Shown here one piece after another: positions 36,106-45,191 of a DNA stretch of 64,000 bases (position 1 is the stretch's first letter; each line of letters starts with the position of its first letter). This stretch comes from Mycobacterium malmoense (GTDB lineage: Bacteria > Actinomycetota > Actinomycetes > Mycobacteriales > Mycobacteriaceae): NCBI RefSeq assembly GCF_019645855.1, contig NZ_CP080999.1, positions 3,968,001 through 4,032,000 on the forward strand. Reading direction: 5' to 3'. The translations under genes and the position numbers were made by a program. The notes under the pieces are model-generated. The model saw nothing but the letters and a program-made list of their open reading frames with translations. It had not been told where the DNA came from and searched no databases.

Positions 36106-37025
36106 CCGCAACCGCACCGACAGAAACGCGACGAGTCGACGAGTTGCGGCTGCTGGAAGCCGAAGCCGTGCACATCATTCGCGAGGTCGTGGCCGAGCTG
36201 GAGCGGCCGGTGCTGCTGTTTTCGGCGGGCAAGGACTCGATCGTGCTGCTTCGCTTGGCGGAGAAGGCGTTTCGGCCGCTGCCGTTGCCGTTTCCGGTGC
36301 TGCACGTCGACACGGGCCACAACTTTCCCGAGGTGATCGAGTTTCGCGATCGCAGGGTCACCGGGCACGGGCACAGGCTGATCGTCGCCTCGGTGCAGGA
36401 ATCCATCGACACCGGCCGCGTGCCCGACCCCGGTCCCGGAGCTTCGCGCAACCGGGCCCAGACGCGCACGCTGCTCGACGCGCTGGAGGCCGGCGGCTTC
36501 GATGCGGCGTTCGGCGGCGCCCGCCGGGACGAGGAGCGCGCCCGCGCCAAGGAACGCATCCTGAGCTTCCGCGACGAGTTCGGCCAGTGGGATCCCCGCG
36601 CGCAGCGCCCGGAGCCCTGGTCGCTCTACAACGGCCGCATCAAGAAGGGCGAGCAGGTGCGGGTGTTCCCGCTGAGCAACTGGACCGAGCTCGACGTGTG
36701 GCGCTACATCGAGCTGGAAGACCTTGAAATACCGTCCATTTACTACGCCCACGAACGCGAGGTGTTCGAGCGCGACGGCATCCTGCTGGCGGTCTCGGAG
36801 TACGCCGGGCCGCGGACCGGCGAGACCGCCGCCGTGGAGTGGGTGCGCTACCGCACCGTCGGCGACCTGACCATCACCGGGGCGGTGCGTTCCAGGGCCA
36901 CCGAGATCACCGGTGTCATCGCCGAGATCTCCGCGGCCACGGTCTCCGAGCGCGGCGAGACCCGTGCCGACGATCGCACCTCGGCCGCGGCGATGGAGGA
37001 CCGCAAGCGAGAGGGTTATTTCTGA
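36102..37025 (+). CDS. cysD: Sulfate adenylyltransferase subunit 2
   Basis: 307 residues from the GTG at 36102. PAPS-reductase-like PP-loop fold: FSAGKDSIVLLRLAEKAF (about 40-57), HVDTGHNFPEV, FGGARRDEERARAKER, PLSNWTELDVWRYI. The adenylyltransferase half of the CysDN complex that makes APS from ATP and sulfate. One-base overlap with cysNC. Confidence 0.95.
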   Translation: MTATAPTETRRVDELRLLEAEAVHIIREVVAELERPVLLFSAGKDSIVLLRLAEKAFRPLPLPFPVLHVDTGHNFPEVIEFRDRRVTGHGHRLIVASVQESIDTGRVPDPGPGASRNRAQTRTLLDALEAGGFDAAFGGARRDEERARAKERILSFRDEFGQWDPRAQRPEPWSLYNGRIKKGEQVRVFPLSNWTELDVWRYIELEDLEIPSIYYAHEREVFERDGILLAVSEYAGPRTGETAAVEWVRYRTVGDLTITGAVRSRATEITGVIAEISAATVSERGETRADDRTSAAAMEDRKREGYF

Positions 37026-38908
37026 TGACCGCGACCGTCACCCGTCAGCTGCTGCGCATCGCCACCGCGGGTTCGGTGGACGACGGCAAGAGCACCCTGA
37101 TCGGGCGGCTGCTGCACGACACCGACAGCCTACCGCTGGACCACCTGGAAGCCGTCACCGACGAAGACGGCGTCGCCGACCTGGCGGCGCTGTCCGACGG
37201 TCTGCGGGCCGAACGCGAACAGGGCATCACGATCGACGTCGCCTACCGCTTCTTTTCCACCGACGCCCGCGGCTACATCCTGGCCGACACTCCGGGCCAC
37301 GAGCGCTACACCCGCAACATGTTCACCGGCGCCTCCAACGCGCATGTGGCCATCCTGCTGGTCGACGCGCGCGCCGGGGTGCTGCGACAGACCCGCAGAC
37401 ACGCGCGCATCGCAAAGCTGTTGGGCATCAAGCACTTTGTCGCAACGGTGAACAAGATCGACCTCATCGACTTCGACCGGGCCAAGTTCGCCGACGTGGA
37501 AGACCAGCTGCGCCGGTTGGCGGCGCGCCTCGGCGACGTGGACATCACGGTGATCCCCATCGCGGCCAAGCACGGGGACAACGTCGTGCACCGCTCCGAC
37601 CGCACGCCGTGGTACGGCGGGCCCACGCTGCTGGAGTACCTGGAAAGTGTCGAACTGGCCGCGCCGCAGGCCGAGGCGTCGCGGCTGCGGTTGCCGGTGC
37701 AGTGGGTGTCGCGGCCGACCGCCAACGTGCGTCGCCGCTACACGGGGCGGCTCGCGGCGGGAACGCTGCGCGTCGGCGATCCGGTGGTTTCGCTGCCCGC
37801 CGGCACCCGCTCGACGGTGACCGCGCTGGACACCCTCGACGACGAGCGCGCGACGGCCGTTGCGCCCCTGTCCGTTTCGATCGAGCTGGCCGACGACATC
37901 GACGTGGGCCGCGGCGACGTGCTGGTCAACGGTGCCGACGACGCGACCTGGCCGGTGCAGGCCCGAGAGCTCGACGCGACCGTGTGCTGGTTCGTCGACT
38001 CGCCGCTGCGCGCCGGCGACCGGCTGGCGCTCAAACAAACCACCAAGACGGTCCGGGCAACCGTGCAGGAGCTACACACGCGGCTGGATCCGGAAACGCT
38101 CGACGAGCTCGACAGTCCAGTCGAGTTGGCGCTCAACGACATCGGCACCGTGACCCTGCGAACCAGCTCCGTCGTCATCGCCGACACTTACGCCGACAAC
38201 CGCGACAGCGGCGCGTTCATCCTGATCAACGAAACCACCAACGACACCGTCGGCGCCGGCACCATCATTGAGGCGCGGGAGGTCAAGCCGGGCACGCACC
38301 CACGCACCGACATCCGCTGGCATCCCTCGGCGCTGGACCGTGGCCACCGGTGGCGGGCCATCGGACAGGCGGGCGCGACGATCTGGTTCACCGGCCTGCC
38401 CGCGTCCGGCAAGTCGACGATCGCGGTGGCCGTGGAGCGCGCGCTCGTCGAGTCGGGGCGGGTGGCCTACCTGCTCGACGGCGACAACCTGCGCCACGGC
38501 CTGTCCGACGACCTGGGCTTTTCCCCCGGCGACCGCACCGAAAACATCAGGCGGGTAGGCCATTTGACCCGACTGCTGGCCGACGCGGGCGTGGTCGCGC
38601 TGGCGTCGCTGGTGTCGCCGCTCAAGTCCGACCGCGAGACCGCCCGCGCCCTCAACGACGCCGCCAGGCTGCCCTTCATCGAGGTGCACGTCGCCACGTC
38701 GCTGGCCGAATGCGAAAAGCGGGACCCCAAGGGCCTCTACGCGCGCGCCCGCAGCGGCGAACTCAAAGGGCTGACCGGTGTCGACGCGCCCTATGAGCCA
38801 CCCGACAATCCGGACCTCGTGCTCGACACCACCGGCGCCGACATCGACGGTCTCGCCGCGCAAGTCATCGCCCTGCTCAACGAACGCAGTCCCCGCCGAC
38901 AGAGCTAG
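37025..38908 (+). CDS. cysN: Bifunctional sulfate adenylyltransferase subunit 1 / APS kinase
   Basis: 627 residues (cysNC fusion). The N-terminal GTPase has G1 AGSVDDGKST (about 15-24), DTPGHERY (G3) and NKID (G4), plus elongation-factor-like beta domains. The C-terminal APS kinase, from about 445, has P-loop FTGLPASGKST, DGDNLRHGL, and GLYARARSGELKGLTGVDAPYE. It drives APS formation and phosphorylates APS to PAPS. Kinase motifs are intact, so the window encodes two independent PAPS routes (this one, and sat/cysC at 54-60 kb). Confidence 0.95.
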   Translation: MTATVTRQLLRIATAGSVDDGKSTLIGRLLHDTDSLPLDHLEAVTDEDGVADLAALSDGLRAEREQGITIDVAYRFFSTDARGYILADTPGHERYTRNMFTGASNAHVAILLVDARAGVLRQTRRHARIAKLLGIKHFVATVNKIDLIDFDRAKFADVEDQLRRLAARLGDVDITVIPIAAKHGDNVVHRSDRTPWYGGPTLLEYLESVELAAPQAEASRLRLPVQWVSRPTANVRRRYTGRLAAGTLRVGDPVVSLPAGTRSTVTALDTLDDERATAVAPLSVSIELADDIDVGRGDVLVNGADDATWPVQARELDATVCWFVDSPLRAGDRLALKQTTKTVRATVQELHTRLDPETLDELDSPVELALNDIGTVTLRTSSVVIADTYADNRDSGAFILINETTNDTVGAGTIIEAREVKPGTHPRTDIRWHPSALDRGHRWRAIGQAGATIWFTGLPASGKSTIAVAVERALVESGRVAYLLDGDNLRHGLSDDLGFSPGDRTENIRRVGHLTRLLADAGVVALASLVSPLKSDRETARALNDAARLPFIEVHVATSLAECEKRDPKGLYARARSGELKGLTGVDAPYEPPDNPDLVLDTTGADIDGLAAQVIALLNERSPRRQS

Positions 38909-39018
38909 GTCGACGGTCGCGACCCGCTGCGCCCGGCGACGCCACGCTTGCGATCGCTCCTAAATTCAGCGCGAGCAAATCACTTGGTCGCCGGGAGCGG
39001 CCACGCAACCATTGCGTC

Positions 39019-39150
39019 GTGATTGATACGGGCACACCGCAGTGGCGGGGTTGGCTTGAACGGGTCGGTGACGACTGGTTGGCGACGCTGCTGGCCGGTG
39101 TGATCGTCGCATTGGCGGTCGCCAATGCGCTCCCCAAGATCCCGTGGTGA
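39019..39150 (+). CDS. Small single-pass membrane protein upstream of the YeiH-like gene
   Basis: 43 residues from a GTG. The N-terminal half is amphipathic with tryptophans (PQWRGWLERVGDDWL); the second half is one hydrophobic segment ATLLAGVIVALAVANALP. The stop is 4 bp before the transporter GTG, suggesting coupling. No strong Shine-Dalgarno. It may be an accessory subunit of the transporter or a leader peptide. Coding status is inferred from the composition and tight spacing. Confidence 0.5.
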   Translation: MIDTGTPQWRGWLERVGDDWLATLLAGVIVALAVANALPKIPW

Positions 39151-39154
39151 TGGC

Positions 39155-40273
39155 GTGAGCACCGCCAGCGTCGAACCCGACGAAAAGTCCGCTGAAGCGG
39201 CCTTCACCAGCAGCCGCGCACTCGACTACGCGCCGGGCATTCTGCTGCTGATCGCGGTGGGCGTGCTGGGCAAGTACGCCCAGATCTGGTGGAACACCCT
39301 GGCCAAACACCACCACTGGACCGTTCCCGACATCGAATATGTCTTGTGGGCCATCGTGATTGGGCTGCTCATCACCAACACCGTCGGCCTGCATCCGATA
39401 TTCCGGGCGGGCGTGCTGACCTACCAATTTTGGCTCAAGGTCGGAATCGTGGCGCTGGGTTCGCGATTCGTGCTCGGCGACATAGCTAAACTCGGCGGCG
39501 TCAGCCTGGTCCAGATTCTGGTGGACATGGCGGTCGCGGGCACCATCATCCTGGTCGTCGCACGGGTATTCGGGCTATCGGGCAAGCTGGGCTCGCTGCT
39601 GGCGATAGGGACCTCGGTCTGCGGGGTGTCCGCCATCGTGGCCGCCAAGGGTGCGATCCGGGCCCGCAACGCCGACGTCAGCTACGCGATCGCGGCGATC
39701 CTGGCCTTGGGCGCGGTGGGGCTGTTCGTGTTGCCGCCGTTGGGGCATGCCATCGGCCTCACCGACTACGAATTCGGCCTGTGGGCCGGCCTGTCGGTGG
39801 ACAACACGGCGGAAACCACCGCCACCGGCTACCTGTTTTCCGACCCCGCCGGCAAGATCGCCGTGCTGGTCAAGTCGACCCGCAACGCGCTCATCGGGTT
39901 CGTCGTCCTGGGTTTCGCGCTGTTTTGGGCGGCGCGCGGGCAAGCCGACGAGATCGCGCCCGGCGCAACGGCCAAGGCCGCCTTCATCTGGGAGAAATTC
40001 CCGAAATTCGTGCTCGGCTTCCTGGCGGTGTCGGCGATCGCGACCGCCGGCTGGCTGAGCAAGGGACAAACCGCCAACCTGGCCAACGTGTCGAAGTGGG
40101 CGTTCCTGTTGACCTTCGCCGGCGTCGGGCTCACCACCGACATCCGCCAAATCGCGCGCACCGGGTGGCGCCCGCTCGTCGTCGCGATCATCGGGCTCAC
40201 CGTCGTCGCATCGGTCTCCCTGGGTCTCGTCCTGCTCACCTCGCGCGTGTTCCATTGGGGCCTAAGCACCTAA
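39155..40273 (+). CDS. YeiH-family putative sulfate exporter
   Basis: 372 residues from the GTG at 39155. About ten hydrophobic helices with the family blocks VLWAIVIGLLITNTVGL, GSLLAIGTSVCGVSAIVAAK, GLWAGLSVDNTAETTATGYL and FLLTFAGVGLTTDIRQIARTGW. UPF0324/YeiH proteins are annotated as putative sulfate exporters and often lie near sulfur-compound genes; location after stf0-cysD-cysNC fits. Transport direction and substrate unproven. Confidence 0.85.
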   Translation: MSTASVEPDEKSAEAAFTSSRALDYAPGILLLIAVGVLGKYAQIWWNTLAKHHHWTVPDIEYVLWAIVIGLLITNTVGLHPIFRAGVLTYQFWLKVGIVALGSRFVLGDIAKLGGVSLVQILVDMAVAGTIILVVARVFGLSGKLGSLLAIGTSVCGVSAIVAAKGAIRARNADVSYAIAAILALGAVGLFVLPPLGHAIGLTDYEFGLWAGLSVDNTAETTATGYLFSDPAGKIAVLVKSTRNALIGFVVLGFALFWAARGQADEIAPGATAKAAFIWEKFPKFVLGFLAVSAIATAGWLSKGQTANLANVSKWAFLLTFAGVGLTTDIRQIARTGWRPLVVAIIGLTVVASVSLGLVLLTSRVFHWGLST

Positions 40274-40327
40274 CGGCACCGCCAAGGCCGTCCTGCGGAC
40301 CAACGCCAAGGCGGTAACCTGGCGCCC

Positions 40328-40453
40328 ATGCAAAACTCGTCCATCGTCTCCCTGCTGCGCGAACGCGCCGGCCTGCCGCCCGACGATTTAGCGTTCGGCG
40401 ACACCGATCACGGGCGGGGCTGGCGGCGGGGATTCGCCCCGCTGGACGCCTGA
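40328..40453 (+). pseudogene. fadD21-like 5' remnant
   Basis: 41 codons: MQNSSIVSLLRERAGLPPDD then LAFGDTDHGRGWRRG. This matches the first residues of mycobacterial fatty-acyl-AMP ligases of the FadD21 type (SVLSLLRERAGLQPDDxAFTxxDYEQDWAG); the rest of the roughly 580-residue enzyme is gone. In M. tuberculosis fadD21 (Rv1185c) is the neighbour of pruC (Rv1186c) at the polyacyltrehalose locus, so position also supports the assignment. Confidence 0.75.
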
Positions 40454-40485
40454 GCGGGCCGGCGCGCCCGCACCCCACGTTTGCC

Positions 40486-41136
40486 ATGTTGATCACCATC
40501 CTGGTGATGGCCGTCGCCGTGAGCCTCGAACCGTTCCGGATCGGCATGACGGTGCTGATGCTGAACAGGCCCAGGCCCATGCTGCAACTGCTCGCGTTCC
40601 TGTGCGGCGGTTTCGCGATGGGAACGACCGTCGGCCTGGTCGTCCTGTTCGTCCTGCGACGCCGACTGCTGGGGTCGACGTACTTCACGTTGCCCAGGGT
40701 CCAAATCTTCATCGGCGTGCTGGCGCTGTTGGTCGCGGCCGTGCTCGTCGTGAAACCCGCCGCCCCCCGCGGTGGCGGGCCGGGGAAGCTCACGACGTGG
40801 ACCCGACGGCTGCTGAACGGGCATTCGTTGTGGGTCGCGGGAGTGGCCGGGCTGGGAATCGCGCTGCCGTCGGTGGATTATCTGGCCGCGCTGGCCGTCA
40901 TTCTGGCGTCCGGCGCCGCGGCCATGACACAGGTCGGCGCGCTACTGGTGTTCAACGTCGTGGCCTTCGCGCTGGTGGAGATCCCGCTCCTTGCCTACCT
41001 GCTGGCGCCCCGGACGACGCGCACGTGGATGACGGCCGTGCACGACTGGATCCGGTCGCGTCGCCGCATCGAGGTGGCCGCCCTGCTGGCCGGGGTCGGC
41101 TGCGTCCTGCTCACGGTGGGCTCGGCCGCTCTGTGA
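40486..41136 (+). CDS. Gap/Sap-like lipid-addressing membrane protein
   Basis: 216 residues with six hydrophobic segments, starting LITILVMAVAVSLEPFRIGM. Further marks are FLCGGFAMGTTVGLVVLFVL, GLGIALPSVDYLAALAVILA and a C-terminal tail ending TVGSAAL. Members (Gap for glycopeptidolipid, Sap for sulfolipid-1) help place exported glycolipids in the mycobacterial envelope. It follows the fadD21 remnant, as expected for a leftover of a trehalose-lipid locus. The gene is intact but its lipid is unknown. Confidence 0.8.
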   Translation: MLITILVMAVAVSLEPFRIGMTVLMLNRPRPMLQLLAFLCGGFAMGTTVGLVVLFVLRRRLLGSTYFTLPRVQIFIGVLALLVAAVLVVKPAAPRGGGPGKLTTWTRRLLNGHSLWVAGVAGLGIALPSVDYLAALAVILASGAAAMTQVGALLVFNVVAFALVEIPLLAYLLAPRTTRTWMTAVHDWIRSRRRIEVAALLAGVGCVLLTVGSAAL

Positions 41137-41148
41137 CGATTCGCGCGA

Positions 41149-42459
41149 TCATCCCGTCCCCCGGCTGACGGCGCGGTCGCCGTTGTCGCGCGGCACGCGC
41201 GCGGCGTCCTGCGGCGCGTCGGATCTCAACAGCGGCCAGCCTTTACGCAGCACGTAGTCGAGCCAGGCGCCGGCGAACTGCGAGGTGAGCACGGCCGCGA
41301 CCACCAGCGTGGTGTAGAACTTCGAGCTGATGATGCCGGCGTCGAACGCGACGCTGGCCAGCACGATGCCCGGGCCGCCGCGGGCGTTGGTGGTGATCCC
41401 GAGGTTGATCAGATCGAGGCCCCGGAAACCGGCGAGCCGCCCGGCGAGCGCGACCGACAACATTTTGACCACGCAGGTGCCGACGATGAAGATGGCCATC
41501 ATCGGCAACGACACGCCCCGGATGAGGTCCAGCTTCAGACCGACGATCGCGAAGTAGACCGGAATGAAGAAGGCGAAGGACACCTTGCTGATCGCCCCGA
41601 TGGAGTCCTCGAAGAGTCCGCGTTCGTTGTCGACGAGGGCAAAGCCGGCGAGGAACGCGGCGAACACCAGGTTGACGTCGAGCGCTCCGGCGACCGCGCA
41701 GTAGGCGAGCAACACCGCGATCGCGTAGCCGGTGGGCGAATGCCGCGCCAAAGCGTTCCAGCGAGCCTTGTTGATGCGCTTGACGGCGCGGGGGACAAGC
41801 GTAAGTCCGAGAACGAAATAAGCCACCGTCACCAGCAGGTGCAACGACATCAGCCACGGATTCAGATGCGACTTCGCCGCGATGGAGGTCGCGATCGCCA
41901 GCGCGAGCCACAGCACGATGTCCTCAAGCACGGCGACGCCGAGGATGAGGCGCGCGAAGCGCGTGTCCAGGATCTTCAGGTCGGCAAAGATTTTCGACAC
42001 CACCGGCACCGAAGTGACGGCGACGCCCACCGCCAGAATGATGATCAGCGACACGCGGTTACCGTGCGGTCCGGCCAGGCTGGGACGAATGAGATGGGGC
42101 CCGAAGGTCAGCCCGAGCAAGAACGGTATGCCGGTCCCGACGACGACGAGCCAACTCACGGTCCGGCGCTCCCCCCGGCCGAACAGCTGCTGCACCTCGG
42201 CGCCGGAAACGAACATCAGCAGCAGGAGCCCGAGCCAGTAGACGAAACTGAGGATCTGGCTGTTGTGTCTGGCGGTGCCCATGAGGTGCTCGACGAACGG
42301 CAGCCGGCCCAGCAGCGCCGGGCCGAGCGCGATGCCGGCCAGGATCTCCCCCACGACCTTCGGCTGACCGAGCTTCACGAATAGATATCCCAGCAATTGG
42401 GCCAGGCCGACCAGCACAAAAAGCACGAATATGACCGCAGTCAATTGAGCGTTCGACAC
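41149..42459 (-). CDS. Cation:proton antiporter (CPA2 type)
   Basis: 436 residues, GTG start. About 12-13 hydrophobic helices. Motifs: QPKVVGEILAGIALGPALLG in the N-terminal core, VAVTSVPVVSKIFADL, VLEDIVLWLALAIA and a family-typical NARGGPGIVLASVAFDAG in the C-terminal half. No cytosolic regulatory domain. The start shares one base with the stop of the HPP gene (TAGTG). Confidence 0.85.
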   Translation of the reverse strand: MSNAQLTAVIFVLFVLVGLAQLLGYLFVKLGQPKVVGEILAGIALGPALLGRLPFVEHLMGTARHNSQILSFVYWLGLLLLMFVSGAEVQQLFGRGERRTVSWLVVVGTGIPFLLGLTFGPHLIRPSLAGPHGNRVSLIIILAVGVAVTSVPVVSKIFADLKILDTRFARLILGVAVLEDIVLWLALAIATSIAAKSHLNPWLMSLHLLVTVAYFVLGLTLVPRAVKRINKARWNALARHSPTGYAIAVLLAYCAVAGALDVNLVFAAFLAGFALVDNERGLFEDSIGAISKVSFAFFIPVYFAIVGLKLDLIRGVSLPMMAIFIVGTCVVKMLSVALAGRLAGFRGLDLINLGITTNARGGPGIVLASVAFDAGIISSKFYTTLVVAAVLTSQFAGAWLDYVLRKGWPLLRSDAPQDAARVPRDNGDRAVSRGTG

Positions 42460-43466
42460 TAGACACTCCTCAATTTATTGGGGACGTTCCGGCCGGCGCC
42501 GCCATGGCCGAGGACCCATCGTTGGTACAGCTGGTAGGCGAGCGTCAGCGCTCCTGCCCCGATGGCGACGGAGAGGGGGTATTGGATGCTGGGCAAACCG
42601 ATGACAAGCGGAAGCAGCCCGATCGCCAATGCGGGCGGCAGGTGAAGTTTCAGGAGGCGCAGCACGACGATGCCGGCGACCATTGCACAGGCGGCCGCGG
42701 TACCGCCGCTTCCGAAGAGGCTCACGGCGACCCATCCCGCGACCGACGTCAGAAAACACGCGGCGGGCAGGGCCAACGGCTTCCCCGCCCAGGGACATGT
42801 CGTGGGGTGGGCGAACATCTCGTAGGCGATGACGATCAGCGGCGGGAACAGGACCAATCGCAGTCCGGACGCCGTGGCGCCGAACGCCATCGCCGTCAAA
42901 AACGCGAAATACGGCAGGACCCATAAGTTCCCGGTCGGGAGCGTCTCGAGAATGTCGTCGATGTTCGCGGCCAAAGCCACTCCGGTCGCCGCGTACTTTC
43001 GCCGGCAATGCCGTTGCCAGGGCACGAGGATCAGCACCAACACCGCCAGGCTCAGCGCTATGGAAGCGGGGTAGAGCCAGCTTTTGATGCCCAGGAAGAG
43101 CGGCAGCGCGCCGGCCGCGATCGCCGGGGCGATATTCGACTTGAGCAGGGCCAATAGCAGCACGCATACGCAGACCACGACCAGAATGGCCGGCACCCCG
43201 AAGCGAAGCTCCCGGGTGATCGACGTGCCGACGACCGCCGCGAGGGCCGGCGTCACGATAAGCCGCCCCGGCTGACTCGCCCACTTTCCCCACGGTCGGG
43301 TCAACACGTCGTGCGAAAGCGCCGCGAGCCCGGGGAAGAACAGGTAGTCCCAGCCGTGACACTGCGCTGCCACCACGACATAAAGCACGGCTACGGCCTC
43401 CATGAGGAGGCGCTCGCGGAGTGCCAGACTTCGCTCAGCCATAGACCCTGGCGTCCTTAGCGTCAT
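42459..43466 (-). CDS. HPP-family-like integral membrane protein, internally duplicated
   Basis: 335 residues with two similar membrane halves. Each has the HPP-like signature: FFPGLAALSHDVLTRPWGKW (first half) and LFPPLIVIAYEMFAHPTTCP (second half), followed by proline-rich turns. HPP proteins have been linked to nitrite transport in cyanobacteria and plants; that function is not established here. Translationally coupled to the downstream antiporter gene. Confidence 0.65.
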   Translation of the reverse strand: MTLRTPGSMAERSLALRERLLMEAVAVLYVVVAAQCHGWDYLFFPGLAALSHDVLTRPWGKWASQPGRLIVTPALAAVVGTSITRELRFGVPAILVVVCVCVLLLALLKSNIAPAIAAGALPLFLGIKSWLYPASIALSLAVLVLILVPWQRHCRRKYAATGVALAANIDDILETLPTGNLWVLPYFAFLTAMAFGATASGLRLVLFPPLIVIAYEMFAHPTTCPWAGKPLALPAACFLTSVAGWVAVSLFGSGGTAAACAMVAGIVVLRLLKLHLPPALAIGLLPLVIGLPSIQYPLSVAIGAGALTLAYQLYQRWVLGHGGAGRNVPNKLRSV

Positions 43467-43584
43467 GCCGCGGGCCTTCGCTCTGGCACCGAGGCTGCGG
43501 TCGCGGTGTCGAGTCTGCGTTCACGGCTGGCTTTTTCGCCCGTCGTCGCCGTCACTACAGGCTCGGCAGCCTCGGCGCCTCAGT

Positions 43585-44511
43585 TCAGAGGCTTTCGCCT
43601 GTTTCGAGCCAGTGGGCGCAGTCGTTGCCGAGTTGGTCCAGGGCGGTGGTGTCGAAGCGGTGGACTTGTTGGGGGGTCAGTTCGTTGCGGTGGTCGCGTT
43701 TGAGTCCTTTGTGAAAAAACGCTTTGGCACTCGACATGTGCGCCCCGCCAAAGGGCGCCATCTTTTCCGCCCGCGCGCTCATGTACTCAAACGAGCAATG
43801 CTCGGCGATGACATCCATGCGCAGCGACGCCGCGTCGATGGAGAAAAACTCCGCCAACCGTACGATCTGAGCCCGCAGATCGTTTTTGAGCTGCTGATAA
43901 TGCAACAACAACACGTTAGGCTCCTCACGCAGCGCCCACCACGACGCCATGATGTCGAGCAGATCACAACACCCATACCCGTGGGTATCGAGCCAACGAT
44001 CAAAAAACTCCTGCATATCCTCCGGAATCACCAACGGGGTCGGGTCCCCCGACCACTGGGCATGAATCCGATTAATCTGCTCCATCGTCTCCGGAGAGAA
44101 GTTGTACAGATAGTTGTGCAAACTGATGCCCAGGTCCTTGCCGTTGCGCCCGACAAACACATACCGGGCCTGCGGAGCGATCGGCAGCGCATCAGCGGGC
44201 AGATGCGACTTAATCACCCGACGCACCCCCGCCACACGCTGCTGCTCGAGCACCGCCAGCATCGAGGCATGATCACCCCAACTGGAATCCAACCACGGCG
44301 AGGTATCCGATAAACCCCCCTCACTTTCCTGCCCATTATGCAAAATCTGCTGAACGATCCGCTGCGTCCACGTCGTCCCCGCCTTAAACGGATCCGCAAC
44401 AACAATATCCCCCTCAACAAAACCACCCGACGCCAAAAACCCCTCCCACACCAAAGAATCAGAAAGATAATCCCTGAGTACCCTGGTGGGAGCCATTAAT
44501 TGCTTATTCAC
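43585..44511 (-). CDS. PAPS-dependent sulfotransferase, copy 1
   Basis: 308 residues from the GTG at 44509-44511, aligned with the ATG of copy 2. Sulfotransferase motifs: 5'-PSB loop ADPFKAGTTWTQRIVQQIL (about 39-57), KSHLP with the likely catalytic histidine, 3'-PB site FVGRNGKDLGISLHNYL, and C-terminal FFHKGLKRDHRNELT. 883 bp (43593-44475) appear identical to 58800-59682, while the first dozen codons and the last few differ. Base composition is less GC-rich than neighbours. Downstream of two PPE genes and a PE-like gene on the same strand. Acceptor unknown. Confidence 0.9.
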   Translation of the reverse strand: MNKQLMAPTRVLRDYLSDSLVWEGFLASGGFVEGDIVVADPFKAGTTWTQRIVQQILHNGQESEGGLSDTSPWLDSSWGDHASMLAVLEQQRVAGVRRVIKSHLPADALPIAPQARYVFVGRNGKDLGISLHNYLYNFSPETMEQINRIHAQWSGDPTPLVIPEDMQEFFDRWLDTHGYGCCDLLDIMASWWALREEPNVLLLHYQQLKNDLRAQIVRLAEFFSIDAASLRMDVIAEHCSFEYMSARAEKMAPFGGAHMSSAKAFFHKGLKRDHRNELTPQQVHRFDTTALDQLGNDCAHWLETGESL

Positions 44512-45191
44512 AGTAAACTGCCTTTCTCTAAATGTCGCGCGTCCGAATACCCATTCGATGAACGAAAGTGCGTGCAAAGAAACCCAAAGAGAATTGCGGG
44601 ACCCGGCCACGAATGACGCCCGGGGGCGTGATCCTTATCCGTGACGTCCGCGAGCCGGTTGTCCCCGCCGGAGAAGCCGATCGCGCTTGCTCGGTCCACG
44701 GGATCGACAGCGCCACCGTGGATTGCACGGCACCGAGTTGACGCTGTTGCCATACATATGCTAATTCCGGCCCGCGGACGTCATAAACGGCTATGAGCTG
44801 CGGTTTCTTGGTCAATGTCGATCCGTGTACCATCGCGCGCCGTCCTTGCGATGTCACCGATCGCCTCTCCACCTTTGTTTTACTCACCATGATTCTTAAT
44901 GGCGATGATGGTGGACCAAGCTGACGACAGGCTGTGTGCTGCTTGAGTGTTTCCTGTTCCCCGCACCCGCTTCAGCGCCCCAACCGGCCCGGGCGCCCCG
45001 GCGTTATGGTTATGGCCGGGCTTCGGGCCTCCCGGCGCAACCCGCGTCGAGGACGGCTACCAGTAATGCCCGACGTGGCCCGGGATCCGGGCATCGATGC
45101 GGGCACCCTGGGTCAACTGGGTCACCAAGGCACCGAACATCAAGGGAAGCAAGGTCTTTCGACGGATGACGGGTTGGTTGAACGTGATGCG
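44512..45191. other. Region between stf copy 1 and PPE, related to the cysC-cysQ spacer
   Basis: No clear gene. A minus-strand frame at 44528-44890 (120 codons, starting VSKTKVERRSVTSQ) begins at the same relative place as a 49-codon frame upstream of cysC (60561-60710), and both starts follow AAGAATC/AAAATCA-type AT-rich sequence. GTTATGGTTATG occurs at 45003-45014 and at 60823-60834. These shared blocks suggest a second duplicated promoter or leader driving stf copy 1 and cysC. The frames are probably not conserved proteins. Confidence 0.4.

Noticed and set aside
44528..44890. 120-codon minus ORF upstream of stf copy 1 as a real gene
   Set aside because: No family features, overlaps the stf start region, and the related frame upstream of cysC is only 49 codons with little similarity. 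Kept only as a possible leader.
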